Below are positions 14,018 to 23,362 of a stretch of 64,000 nucleotides of DNA, piece by piece; positions within the stretch are counted from its first letter, which is position 1; the number at the start of each line of letters is the position of its first letter. Made by a program: the position numbers and the translations under genes. Under the pieces are notes generated by a model that worked only from the letters and a program-made list of their open reading frames with translations, was not told the origin of the DNA and made no database searches. The stretch is from Prescottella equi (GTDB lineage: Bacteria > Actinomycetota > Actinomycetes > Mycobacteriales > Mycobacteriaceae), in assembly GCF_002094305.1 (NCBI RefSeq), contig NZ_LWTX01000002.1, positions 186,001 to 250,000 of the forward strand. Direction: 5' to 3'.

Positions 14018-15313
14018 ATGCGATCGGAGCGACTCGGAGATGGTGGCAGCGCCGCCGACGTGTTCCGCGCACTGGCTCGGCGGGCTCGCTCGCGGGAGCT
14101 GGCACCACCGGCCGGCCTGATCGGGAACTGGTTCGACGCCGCCGCCGTCATCGCACCCAGCGTTCGGGCCGCTCCGCACGACGCACGATCGGCGTTCACA
14201 CTGCCGCCGCGCGGCACGGGACCGGTCCCCACCCCCGGCGACCCGATCGTCGGCGGCGGATGGATCGGCTACCGCGCCTACCCCGATCGATCCGGCATCC
14301 TGCCCGAGGCCGCGGGCGGATGGACCGATCATGTTCTGCGGCTGGACAACTCGGGTTTCTGGTGGTTCGAGAGCCTCCTCGACGAGCCGTGCCCCGAGGA
14401 CCTCGTCGACGCGGTGCGCCGACCCGACGCCGTCCCCGGCCCCTGGCACATCGACTGGACCACCCCGGACCGTCACGCCCACCGCCGCGGAGTCGAGGAC
14501 TGTCTCGACGCCATCGCCCGCGGCGACGTCTACCAGGCGTGCGTGTGCGCGCGCTTCCACGGCACCAGTTCGGGCCGCCCCGTCGACTTCTTCGCCGACG
14601 CAGTCGACCGAACCCGGCCCGGCCGAGCAGCTTTCGTGCAGGGCGATTGGGGCGCGGTAGCTTCCCTGTCCCCCGAACTGTTCCTGTCCCGCCGCGGCGG
14701 AACCGTCACCTCCAGCCCCATCAAGGGCACGCTTCCACTGAGCGAAGACCCTGCGCGGCTGCGTAATTCGGTGAAGGACGTCGCCGAGAACGTGATGATC
14801 GTCGACCTCGTCCGCAACGACCTGGGCCGCGTTGCCGACGCCGGGTCGGTCAGGGTGACCGACCTGTTGCGCGTGAAGCCCGCACCCGGCGTGTGGCACC
14901 TGGTCTCGACGGTGACCGCGGCCGTGTCGGACCGGGTGAGTGCCGCCGATCTGCTCGACGCCGCGTTCCCGCCCGCCTCGGTGACCGGGTGCCCCAAACA
15001 CTCGGCCCGGACTCTGCTCCGCGCGTGGGAACCTGACCCCCGCGGCGTCTACTGTGGGGCCGTCGGAATGCACAGCCCGCTGGCAGGACTCGAACTCAAC
15101 GTCGCGATCCGGACCGTGGAGTTCGACGCGGCCGGCCGGGTCGGGCTCGGCGTCGGCGGCGGAATCACCATCGACTCCGACCCCGACGCCGAATGGCAGG
15201 AGTGCCTGGACAAGGCGTCGAGCATCGTCACGCTCACCCAGTCCCGCACGCTCCCCGACCCGATTCCGGCATCTCGAAATGCGCCGGGCGATCCTGTGTC
15301 AGCTCCGAGGTAG
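14018..15313 (+). CDS. pabB: Aminodeoxychorismate synthase component I (chorismate-binding)
   Basis: Converts chorismate plus ammonia to 4-amino-4-deoxychorismate for folate synthesis; the amidotransferase subunit PabA is not in the window. The ATG at 14018 with GGAAGG upstream gives 431 aa. Catalytic-core motifs include YQACVCARF, SLSPELFLSRRG, SPIKGTLPLSED, AENVMIVDLVRNDLGRVADAGSV, FPPASVTGCPKHSA and the final GGGITIDSDPDAEWQECLDKAS. Anthranilate synthase TrpE is the main alternative, but the short N-terminus and the M. tuberculosis-like position favour PabB. The last 80 nt overlap the convergent WD40 gene, and the extra C-terminal tail of about 20 residues lies in that overlap. Confidence 0.88.
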   Translation: MRSERLGDGGSAADVFRALARRARSRELAPPAGLIGNWFDAAAVIAPSVRAAPHDARSAFTLPPRGTGPVPTPGDPIVGGGWIGYRAYPDRSGILPEAAGGWTDHVLRLDNSGFWWFESLLDEPCPEDLVDAVRRPDAVPGPWHIDWTTPDRHAHRRGVEDCLDAIARGDVYQACVCARFHGTSSGRPVDFFADAVDRTRPGRAAFVQGDWGAVASLSPELFLSRRGGTVTSSPIKGTLPLSEDPARLRNSVKDVAENVMIVDLVRNDLGRVADAGSVRVTDLLRVKPAPGVWHLVSTVTAAVSDRVSAADLLDAAFPPASVTGCPKHSARTLLRAWEPDPRGVYCGAVGMHSPLAGLELNVAIRTVEFDAAGRVGLGVGGGITIDSDPDAEWQECLDKASSIVTLTQSRTLPDPIPASRNAPGDPVSAPR

Positions 15314-18300
15314 ACGAACAGATCCGTGCGGTGATCGGATCCTCGTCGAGGCGCCACGTCCGCAGCACACCGTCGCCGCCGCCCGCGATCACCGTGTCGG
15401 TCCGCGGCAGGAACGCGACCTGCCAACGTCCGGTGCCGATGGTGGTGAGCGGCCCGCCCACCTCCTCCGCCTCACCGGCGCCGTCGACGTTCCACAGCCG
15501 CACCGAACCGTCGTCGCTGCCGCTGACCACGTGGGTGCCGTCGCCGCCGAACGCGACGCTGTACACCGTGCCGGTGTGTCCACGCAGCGGCACCGGGCGG
15601 GGCGTGAAACCCCCGTCGTCGTCCCGATCCCACAGCACCAGCGTGTGATCGTCGCTGGCGGTCACGAGGGTGTCGCCGTCCGGACCGAACGAGACGGCAT
15701 TGACGCCACCGTCGTGCCCGCCGGCACGGACCGGAAGCGATGCGGGCTTCTCCGGCGTGGACACGTCCCATGCGTAGATGTCGCCGTCGGCGCTCGACGC
15801 GACCAGGACGTCGCCGTCGGGCCCGAACGCGACGCTCCGCACCAGGTTCCCTGGACCGGTGAGACGCTCCCCCAGCCGCACCGGGTTGCGCGGATCCTGC
15901 ACGTCCCACAGCGCGACGCTGAAGTCGTCGTCGCCGATCGCCAGTGTCCGGCCGTCCGGGCTGAACGCCATCTCCCACGTGAACCGCGTCGCCGTCGTGA
16001 TCGGTGCCCCCAGCGCAGCCGGGTGCTCCGGATCGGCGACGTCCCACAACTGGACGTGGCCGCCCGACGTCTGGGTCGTCGCCAGCACCTTGCCGTCCGG
16101 CGACAGCTCGACCACGTTGCCGCCGCCGAGCGGTCGCGGCAACTCGATCGTGCCGGCGCGGTCCATCTCCCCGGCAGCCGACACCTTCCACAACCGCACC
16201 TGCGAGTCGTATCCGGCGGTCACCACCCGGGAGCCGTCGCTGTTGATCGACGGCAAGGTCATCGACGCGTCCGACACCGGCACCGTTCCCGCCGGCAGTG
16301 TCCACATCCGCACGATCGAATCCTGGCCACCCGTGACGATCGTCGTGCCGTCGGGCGAGAGCGCGAGCGCGGGGACACCGCCGCCGTTGCCGCTGAGCGC
16401 GGGCCGCAGTTCGTGCACCGCGCGGGTCCCCGGATCGACCGACCACAGCTTCGCGGTGCCGTCCCACGACGCACTCGCCAACGTCGACCCGTCGGCGGCG
16501 AACGCGACGGTCCAGATGCCGCCCGTATGGGCCTGCACCGGGGCGCCGACCTGACGGATGTCCGCGAGATTCGTGGCGTCGAAGACGCGGATCATGCCGT
16601 CGTCGCTACTCGCCGCGAGCGTCGTGCCGTCGGGGCTGAACGACACCGAGTGCGCGACGTCGTCGAAGCCCGTCAGATCCCGCCCCACCTGGACGGGGCG
16701 GGCGGGGTCGGCGACGTCCCACACCCGCACGGTGCGGTCGTCACTCGACGTCGCCATCACGGTGCCGCCGCGGAACGACACCGTGCGCACCGCACCGGAG
16801 TGTGCCCGCAGCGTGAATGCGGGGAACTCTCCCGAATCCGGCTTCGTGGTGTCGAACAGCGTGACCGTGCCGTCGTCGTGCGGCACCGCCAGCAACCGGC
16901 CGTCCGGGCTGAACCGGACGTTGTGCACCGCACCGGGCGCGTTCCGCTGCCCCGACATCAGTGCTCGCGGCGCGGACCGGTCACCGATGTCCCAGATCCA
17001 CATCGTGCCGTCGCCGCCGCCGGCCGCGAGGAGATGCCCGTCGGGGCTGAACGAGACCGACGCCATGTACTGGTCCGGTCCGGTCAGCTCCTGCCCGATC
17101 TGTACCGGAACGGAACCGTCGGCGAGATCCCACAGCCGCACGGAACGGTCGTCGCTCGCGGTCGCGAGGGTCCGTCCGTCGGCGGAGAACGCGACGCCGT
17201 ACACCGGACCGGTGTGGCCGGTCAGGCTGCGCGAGATGGGCGTGGTCTCGGTGGCGACCAGGCGGGAGAACGCGTCGTCGCTGCCGGGTCGCATCCGCCA
17301 CGCGGCCAACGACAACTGCGCCGACGTGGTGGGGTCGCTCTCCCGCAGTGCGTCGGCGAGGGCGACCACCTGCTGGAACTGCGCGGCGCTCCGCTCGTCC
17401 TCGGCGCGCGACTTCGCGGCCAGCGCCATCGCGCCCATCGCGACCGCGACGACGGTCGACAGCGCCAGCGCGGTCATGACGGTGCGTTTGCGCCACGTCT
17501 GCCGCCGCACCTGCCCCACCGACGCCTCCAGGAAATCCGCGGCCGCGGGGGGTCAGCGACGCCGCCACCGCCTCGACAGCGCTCTCCCCCGTCGGAGTTC
17601 CGTGATCGGCTCGGGTCTGCGCGTGCTCGGTCAGCAGGTCGAGCCGACCGCGGTGGTAGAGCAGGCTGCTGTTGCGGTCCGAGTCCTCCCAGTGCACGGC
17701 GTCCGTCTCGATCTGTTGGCGCAGCGCGGAGTAGGAGCGGTCCTCCTGGATCCAGGTCCGGAGCCGCGGCCACGTGTAGATCACCGCGTCGTGGATCAGC
17801 TCGACCGCGTCGCCGTCGGCCACGAGCACCCGGGCGTTGACGAAGTGGTCCACCACGCGGCGTCCCGCTCCGGTGTCGTCGCCCTCGAGTGCCAGCAGCT
17901 GAGGGATCGTGCGACGGATCTTCACGTCGGTGCCGGTGCTGGTGACGTAGACCAGATGCACGAACATCGCCCGCGCGAGCACCCGGCCGCGTTCGTCGAG
18001 TTGCTCCCACGCACGCTCGGCGGCGGCCGCGATGGACCCCCGCACCCCGCCGGTGGCGCGGTAGTTCGCGATGGTGAGCTGTCCTCCGCGGCGCCGCTCC
18101 CACATCGTGTCGAGCAGGTGCGAGACCAGCGGCAGCACGGTGTCGCTGCTCTCGGAGGGGTTGGGCGACGCCGCGGTGAGTACGCCGAGATCGTTGAGGA
18201 TGAGGTCGACCAGGCCCGGCTCGAGCTTGAGCCCGATCATGCGGGCCGGTTTCGTGATCACCTCGACGACGTCCTCCCGCAGGAGGGGCGAGACCGTCTT

Positions 18301-19302
18301 GCTGCGCTGTTCGAGCGCCCGCGCGAGCACCGGATGGGTGAGCGCCTGCGGATAGAAGTCCGATCGCATCGTCGCGACGACCGACGTCGTATCGGTCGCC
18401 CCGCCGCCGACGGGTGCCGTCGCGGCCAGGTCGAGCACCGTCAGGAAGGCCGCCCGCTCGTCGGCGTCGGAGCACTGCGAGAACAGTTCCTCGATCTGGT
18501 CGACCACGATCAGCAGGTGGTGGGCGCCGAGCCGTTCCGCCGCGCGGCCCAAGGCGTCGTGGAGCTGGTCGGCGCTCGGGACGTCCTCCGTCAGCTCGGG
18601 CACTGCGGACCGCAGCGACGTCAGGGGGTGCGCACCCGGCGCGAAGACCACCGCCGCGTAAGCGCTGCGATCGCCGTCCTGGTCGAGGGCCTTCAGCTGC
18701 GGAATCAACCCGGCCTGGACCAGCGACGACTTGCCTACGCCCGAGGCGCCGGTGACGATCACGATGCCCTTGCCCTGAGCCGCCTCGACCGCGGCGACGA
18801 GTCCGTCGACGCTCTGGGTGCGCCCGAAGAACAGCCGCTCGTCCTTCTCCCGGTACGGCGCCAGGCCGCGATAGGGCCGCACCCCGGCCGGCAACGTCGC
18901 CGGCGCCGGCTCCCCGGCTGCCGCGGCCGCCGCCTTCGTCGTGGGGACGGAGCTGGCCTTGCGCCACCACGCCTCCCACTGGCGCATCGAGAAGAGTCCA
19001 TCGGTGGGTGGCGGACCCTCGTGGAGCGCGCGGGCCATCCGGATGAGGACCGCCAGCACCGGGCGGACCGACTCGAACGTGGCCGGCATCCGCTTGCCCG
19101 ACCGCCAGTCGCTGATGCGCTGGACCGAGGCGGGCTTCTCCCCGCCGACCGAGCGACCGAGTGTCGCGGCCTCGGCGGCGACCTTCTTCAGCGGGGGACC
19201 GCCGGCGGTCGCGAACAGCAGCCGCAGCTGGTCGGCGAACATCAACCGCGCCTCCGCGCCGGACCGTTCCGCGTCCTGCGGGGCCTCGCTGTCCGCTGTC
19301 AT
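15234..19302 (-). pseudogene. nSTAND-NTPase/WD40 signalling protein, split by a homopolymer frameshift
   Basis: One large gene in two frames. From 19302 the frame encodes a DNA-binding-like helical head (about residues 20-90, with SDWRSGKRMPATFESV), a linker, then an nSTAND NTPase domain with Walker A GASGVGKSS (185-193) and a Walker B around LLIVVDQIEELF. The frame breaks at a run of six G on the plus strand (17547-17552); removing one base restores SLTP-AAADFLEASVGQVRRQ without a gap. The other frame then encodes a transmembrane helix and 14 WD40 blades, enough for two seven-bladed propellers, closing with an ICSST...C tail. Repaired length is 1,355 aa. It could be a real null allele, a phase-variable switch, +1 slippage at CCC-C, or a sequencing error. 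STAND/WD40 proteins act as signal-triggered switches and some are anti-phage; the role here is inference. Uncorrected halves: 19302 to about 17550, and 17519-15234. Confidence 0.85.
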
Positions 19303-19383
19303 CGCGCTGGTCGTTCCTTCCCTGTCGCCGGCCGGGCGTTCCCCCCGGTTCGGGCCCGTTTCCGCGCTCGGCAGCCCCCGCGG

Positions 19384-19398
19384 ATTCCGCTGCGGAAT
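19384..19398. promoter_or_regulatory. Perfect 15-bp palindrome upstream of the nSTAND gene
   Basis: ATTCCGC-T-GCGGAAT lies 82 nt upstream of the nSTAND start and about 195 nt before the divergent 57-aa peptide gene, in the AT-richest part of this gap. It looks like an operator for a dimeric regulator. The binding protein is unknown. Confidence 0.4.
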
Positions 19399-19593
19399 AA
19401 TTCCTCACCGCCCGCGAACAGGGATGATAGCTCGTCTTGCGAACCATCCAGTTCGTCCGTTCCGCCGAATGGGGCAAAGTCGACGTCGACGCACAAAGGC
19501 CCTGCGCCAGCGGTGCTGCAACCGGTGGGGGTTGGAGAAATCCACGAGGGGTATCCCCTGCCGGGTGCAGCGTCCAACGGAGGAGGAACTCGG

Positions 19594-19767
19594 ATGATCG
19601 CGATGGCGACCAGACTGACGGCGAAGACACCGCCGGCTGTCGGGGCAGGTCTGGTCATCGCCGCGACCGTGGGCCTGATGTTGCTGTTGGGTGCGGCCCC
19701 CGCCGATGCGGTCGCTGCCCCGGTGGGGGGTGCTCCGGTTTCGACCGGAGCACCCGCCCCGGAGTAG
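19594..19767 (+). CDS. Small secreted or membrane peptide, 57 aa
   Basis: An ATG at 19594 is preceded by GGAGGAGG with ideal spacing, among the strongest ribosome sites in the window. The product has a short basic N-terminus (MIAMATRLTAK), one hydrophobic helix (about residues 16-35) ending in an AXA-like ADAVAA, and a short Gly/Pro/Ala tail. It could be a cleaved secreted peptide of about 20 residues or a single-pass membrane peptide. No family recognised. Divergent from the nSTAND gene and convergent with rsmI. Confidence 0.65.
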   Translation: MIAMATRLTAKTPPAVGAGLVIAATVGLMLLLGAAPADAVAAPVGGAPVSTGAPAPE

Positions 19768-19816
19768 TCGCTCGACGGGGGTCGGCGGGAACCGCGTTCC
19801 CAGCGCTCCGAACGCG

Positions 19817-20647
19817 TCAGTCCCTTCGCGATGCCAGTACGGTCTCGTACAGCTCGCGCTTCGACACGCCCTCGGTGGCCACCTGCGCGCACGCGTCCTT
19901 CAATCGCGCTCCGTCCGCCACGAGCCGTTCGACCTCGGCGACGAGATCCTCCGGATCCGCTGCGACCATCTGCGCACCCTCGAGAACGACGGTGATCTCA
20001 CCGCGTGCGCCGTCCACGGCCCACTCGGCGAGCTCGGCCAGTGTCCCGCGGCGCACTTCCTCGTACGTCTTCGTCAATTCCCGGCACACCGCCGCCCTAC
20101 GGGTGCCTCCGAGCACATCCACCGCGTCCGCAAGACACGCGGCCAGCCGGTGCGGCGCTTCGAAGAAGACACACGCCCGCGGCTCGGTCTTCAGAGTTTC
20201 GAACCACGTCCGGCGCTGACCCTGCTTGCGGGGCGGGAATCCGTCGAAGCAGAACCGCTCCACCGGCAGCCCGGACAGAGCGAGCGCCGTGGTGACCGCC
20301 GACGGGCCGGGCAGGCACGTCACCGGTAGGTCCTTCTCGACGCACGCCGCTACCAACCGGTAGCCGGGGTCGCTCACGGACGGCATCCCGGCGTCGGTCA
20401 CGAGCAGTACGGTGCGGCCCTCCTCGACGTCCGCCACGAGCACCGGCAGCCGAGCCACCTCCACCTGGTCGTAGAAGCTGACGACACGTCCGGTGATCGT
20501 GACCCCCAGGGCCGCGGCCAGTGCCTTCGTGCGCCGGGTGTCCTCGGCGGCCACGACGTCGGCGGATCCGAGGGCTGTGCGCAGGCGTTCGGAGGCGTCA
20601 CCGATGTCCCCCATGGGAGTTGCGGCGAGGACGAGGCGACCAGTCAT
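19817..20647 (-). CDS. rsmI: 16S rRNA (cytidine1402-2'-O)-methyltransferase RsmI
   Basis: Methylates the ribose of C1402 in the 30S decoding centre, using SAM. The 276-aa protein has the tetrapyrrole-methylase fold signatures LVLAATPMGDIGDAS near the start, AAEDTRRTKAL, TDAGMPSVSDPGYRLV and CLPGPSAVTTALALSGLP. ATG at 20647. It is divergent from pmt with 23 nt between starts, an arrangement conserved in mycobacteria, so the two genes share a compact bidirectional promoter. Confidence 0.95.
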   Translation of the reverse strand: MTGRLVLAATPMGDIGDASERLRTALGSADVVAAEDTRRTKALAAALGVTITGRVVSFYDQVEVARLPVLVADVEEGRTVLLVTDAGMPSVSDPGYRLVAACVEKDLPVTCLPGPSAVTTALALSGLPVERFCFDGFPPRKQGQRRTWFETLKTEPRACVFFEAPHRLAACLADAVDVLGGTRRAAVCRELTKTYEEVRRGTLAELAEWAVDGARGEITVVLEGAQMVAADPEDLVAEVERLVADGARLKDACAQVATEGVSKRELYETVLASRRD

Positions 20648-20670
20648 GGGTGACAGCCTACGATCGACAC

Positions 20671-22230
20671 GTGACCCAGCTGACGGACGAGCACCCCGCG
20701 CCCTCGTCCGGCGGACCCCGGACCGTCAGCCCCGCTCCGATGGCCCCGCCACCGGACTTCGGCCCCACCGACCGCCGACGCGGCTGGATCGCGACCCTCG
20801 TGGTCACCGCGCTCGCCGCCATCACGCGGTTCGTGATGCTGAACTACCCCACCGACGCGGGCACCCCGGTCTTCGACGAGAAGCACTACGTGCCGCAGGG
20901 ATGGCAGGTCCTCACCGGTGGCGGGCTCGAGGACAATCCGGGATACGGGCTGGTGGTGCATCCGCCGGTCGGCAAGCAGCTGATCGCGATGGGCGAGGCC
21001 CTCTTCGGCTACAACGCGTGGGGCTGGCGGTTCGCGTCGGCACTCGCCGGGACGATCCTCGTGCTGTTGGTGATGCGGATCGTCCGGCGGATGACCCGGT
21101 CGACGCTGATCGGCACGATCGCCGGCGTCCTGCTGATCGTCGACGGCGTCACCTTCGTCTCGTCCCGGCTCGGAATGCTGGACATCTTCCTCGCCCTGTT
21201 CACCGTCGCGGCGCTCGGTTGCCTGGTCGTCGACCGGGACCAAGTCCGCGAGCGGATGGCCCGGGTCCGGGCGGAGGGACGTATCGGCGTCACCGAGTTC
21301 GGCCCCCGGCTGGGCGTGCGGTGGTGGCGATTCGGGGCCGGGCTCATGCTCGGTCTCGCGTGCGGCACCAAGTGGTCCGGCATGTACTTCATCGCGTTCT
21401 TCGGCCTGCTGTGCGTCGGGTACGACATCGCCGCGCGCCGCGCGTACGGGGTGCGGCGGCCGTGGGTCGGCACCGCGATCCGTGACATCGTCCCGTCGCT
21501 GTACGCGCTCGTCGTGGTGCCGCTGATCGTGTACCTCGGTACGTACGGCGCGTGGTTCGCGAGCGAGACCGGCGTCGACCGGCACGCCGCCGGAAATCAG
21601 ATCGGCACGGGCGGGCCGTTCTCGTTCGTACCGGAGGCCCTGCGGTCGCTGTGGTACTACAGCGCCAAGGTGCTCGAGTTCCATTCGGGCCTGACCAACT
21701 CGGCCGGCAACCACCATCCGTGGGAGTCGAAGCCGTGGACGTGGCCGATGGGTCTGCGCCCGATGCTCTACTACTTCGCCGAGGGCGAGCACGTGTCCGG
21801 CTGCGGCGGGCCCAGTTGTGTCAAGGCGGTGATGCTGGTCGGCACACCCGCGATGTGGTGGCTGGCTCTTCCGGTCCTCGGGTGGGCGCTGTGGCGCACC
21901 TTCGTCAGCCGCGACTGGCGCTACGCGACGGTTCTGACCGGCTATGCGGCCGCACTGCTGCCGTGGTTCGTGACGCTGGACCGTCAGATGTACTACTTCT
22001 ACGCGGTCGCCCTGGCCCCGTTCTTCGTGATGGCGATCGCGCTCGTCCTCGGTGAGCTCCTCGGCGCCGCCAAGGCGTCGGCCGAACGGCGCGGCACGGG
22101 CCTGCTCGCGGTGTGTCTCTACGTGGGGCTGGTGATCGCGAACTTCGTGTGGCTGTGGCCGATCCTGACGGCCGTGCCGATCACGCCGGAGATGTGGCAG
22201 CAGCAACTGTGGTTGCCGAGCTGGCGCTGA
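20671..22230 (+). CDS. pmt: Polyprenol-phosphate-mannose:protein mannosyltransferase
   Basis: Transfers mannose from polyprenyl-phosphate-mannose to Ser/Thr of exported proteins on the outer face of the membrane; actinobacterial Pmt acts on Sec-exported lipoproteins and secreted enzymes. The GTG at 20671 gives 519 aa (GT39 family). The first loop carries the conserved acidic FDEKHYVPQ and HPPVGKQLI, and there are about 10-11 membrane helices with the C-terminal four-helix PMT_4TMC region. Likely clients in this window include the LppU-like and FecB-like lipoproteins with Ser/Thr/Ala linkers; that is inference. Confidence 0.93.
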   Translation: MTQLTDEHPAPSSGGPRTVSPAPMAPPPDFGPTDRRRGWIATLVVTALAAITRFVMLNYPTDAGTPVFDEKHYVPQGWQVLTGGGLEDNPGYGLVVHPPVGKQLIAMGEALFGYNAWGWRFASALAGTILVLLVMRIVRRMTRSTLIGTIAGVLLIVDGVTFVSSRLGMLDIFLALFTVAALGCLVVDRDQVRERMARVRAEGRIGVTEFGPRLGVRWWRFGAGLMLGLACGTKWSGMYFIAFFGLLCVGYDIAARRAYGVRRPWVGTAIRDIVPSLYALVVVPLIVYLGTYGAWFASETGVDRHAAGNQIGTGGPFSFVPEALRSLWYYSAKVLEFHSGLTNSAGNHHPWESKPWTWPMGLRPMLYYFAEGEHVSGCGGPSCVKAVMLVGTPAMWWLALPVLGWALWRTFVSRDWRYATVLTGYAAALLPWFVTLDRQMYYFYAVALAPFFVMAIALVLGELLGAAKASAERRGTGLLAVCLYVGLVIANFVWLWPILTAVPITPEMWQQQLWLPSWR

Positions 22231-22306
22231 TCCCCCACGACGGGTGACCGCTCCTCCTCCGCGAAACGTGCCCGCGGTCGCCCTCTCCGTGGGTAGTGTG
22301 CTCCGA

Positions 22307-23350
22307 ATGTCCAGACCGTCCGTGATCGTGACGATCGTGCTCGCCGCCCTGACCGCGCTCGTACCGGCAACCGCGCGAGCGGATTCCGGTCCGGCCGCAC
22401 CACGCTTGTCCGACGTGACGTCGGTCGGGGTGCACAACACGTTCGAGAAGCACCGCTACCCGTTCCTGGCGGATGCTCTCGACGCCGGCGCGGGGCTGAT
22501 CGAGCTCGACGTGTGGACCAATGCGGCCGGTCCGGATTGGCGGGTGTCGCATTCGAACCCGGTCGCGAACGACAACAACTGCGCGGGCGCGACCTCGGCC
22601 GACCGGTTGCGGACGGGCCCGCGTGACCAATTCCTGAGCGGGTGCCTCGACGACCTGCGCGCGTGGCACGACGCCGACCCCGACCACCGGCCGGTCGTGG
22701 TGAAGGTGGAGATGAAGGACGGTTTCACGCCGCCGTTCGGTCGCGGCCCGCGCGAGTTCGACGCGCTGGTCCGCAGCCGGCTGGGCGACGCGGTGTTCGG
22801 TCCGGCCGATCTCCTCGCGCACGCCGGGCCGTCCGCCGCGACGCTCGACGACGCCGTCCGTTCCGTGGGGTGGCCCGATGTCGACGACCTGCGCGGCAGG
22901 TTTCTCGTGGAACTGATTCCCGGCACCGTGCAGGAGAACAATCCTCTCGACACCTGGTGGATCGACCGCGCATATGCGACGCACCTGTCGGATCTCTCCC
23001 GTGTCGGCGCCCTGGACCTGGCGACCGCCTTCCCCGCGGTGCACCGGGCGCAGGCCGGGGACCCGCGGTTCCGGTACGACGCAGTGCTGCGGCCGTGGTT
23101 CGTGGTGTTCGACGTGGACGCGGCGGACTTCGTCGGCCGCGACATCGACACCGGGTGGTACCGCGACAACGGCTATCTGGTCGTCCTCACCGACGCGCAC
23201 AAGGTGCTCCCGGCACTCGACGCGGTCGCACCGTCGGAGGCCGACGCCCGCACTCGGGTGCTCGACCTCGCGGGCCGCTCGGCATCCGTCGTCTCCACGG
23301 ACTGGACGCCGCTGCCGCGGATCCTGTCGATGGTCACCGACCGCGGCTGA
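22307..23350 (+). CDS. Secreted phosphatidylinositol-specific phospholipase C-like protein (Ca2+-dependent type)
   Basis: Predicted exported phosphodiesterase of 347 aa with a signal peptide ending near ARADS. The TIM-barrel entrance holds VGVHNTFEKH with the catalytic His, LIELDVWTN with metal-binding Glu/Asp, and WRVSHSNP with the second His, followed by a paired-Cys loop (NNCAGA, SGCLDD). This matches the Ca2+-dependent PI-PLC-C1 group of bacteria. ATG at 22307. It begins 76 nt after pmt and may be co-transcribed. The substrate may be phosphatidylinositol or another glycerophosphodiester. Confidence 0.8.
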   Translation: MSRPSVIVTIVLAALTALVPATARADSGPAAPRLSDVTSVGVHNTFEKHRYPFLADALDAGAGLIELDVWTNAAGPDWRVSHSNPVANDNNCAGATSADRLRTGPRDQFLSGCLDDLRAWHDADPDHRPVVVKVEMKDGFTPPFGRGPREFDALVRSRLGDAVFGPADLLAHAGPSAATLDDAVRSVGWPDVDDLRGRFLVELIPGTVQENNPLDTWWIDRAYATHLSDLSRVGALDLATAFPAVHRAQAGDPRFRYDAVLRPWFVVFDVDAADFVGRDIDTGWYRDNGYLVVLTDAHKVLPALDAVAPSEADARTRVLDLAGRSASVVSTDWTPLPRILSMVTDRG

Positions 23351-23362
23351 CGGGCCCCGGCG

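Noticed and set aside
15054-19767. Two very long plus-strand ORFs opposite the nSTAND/WD40 gene
   Set aside because: Composition is typical of antisense high-GC frames and they lack any domain. Only the last 57 codons, from 19594, have an independent ribosome site and were kept.
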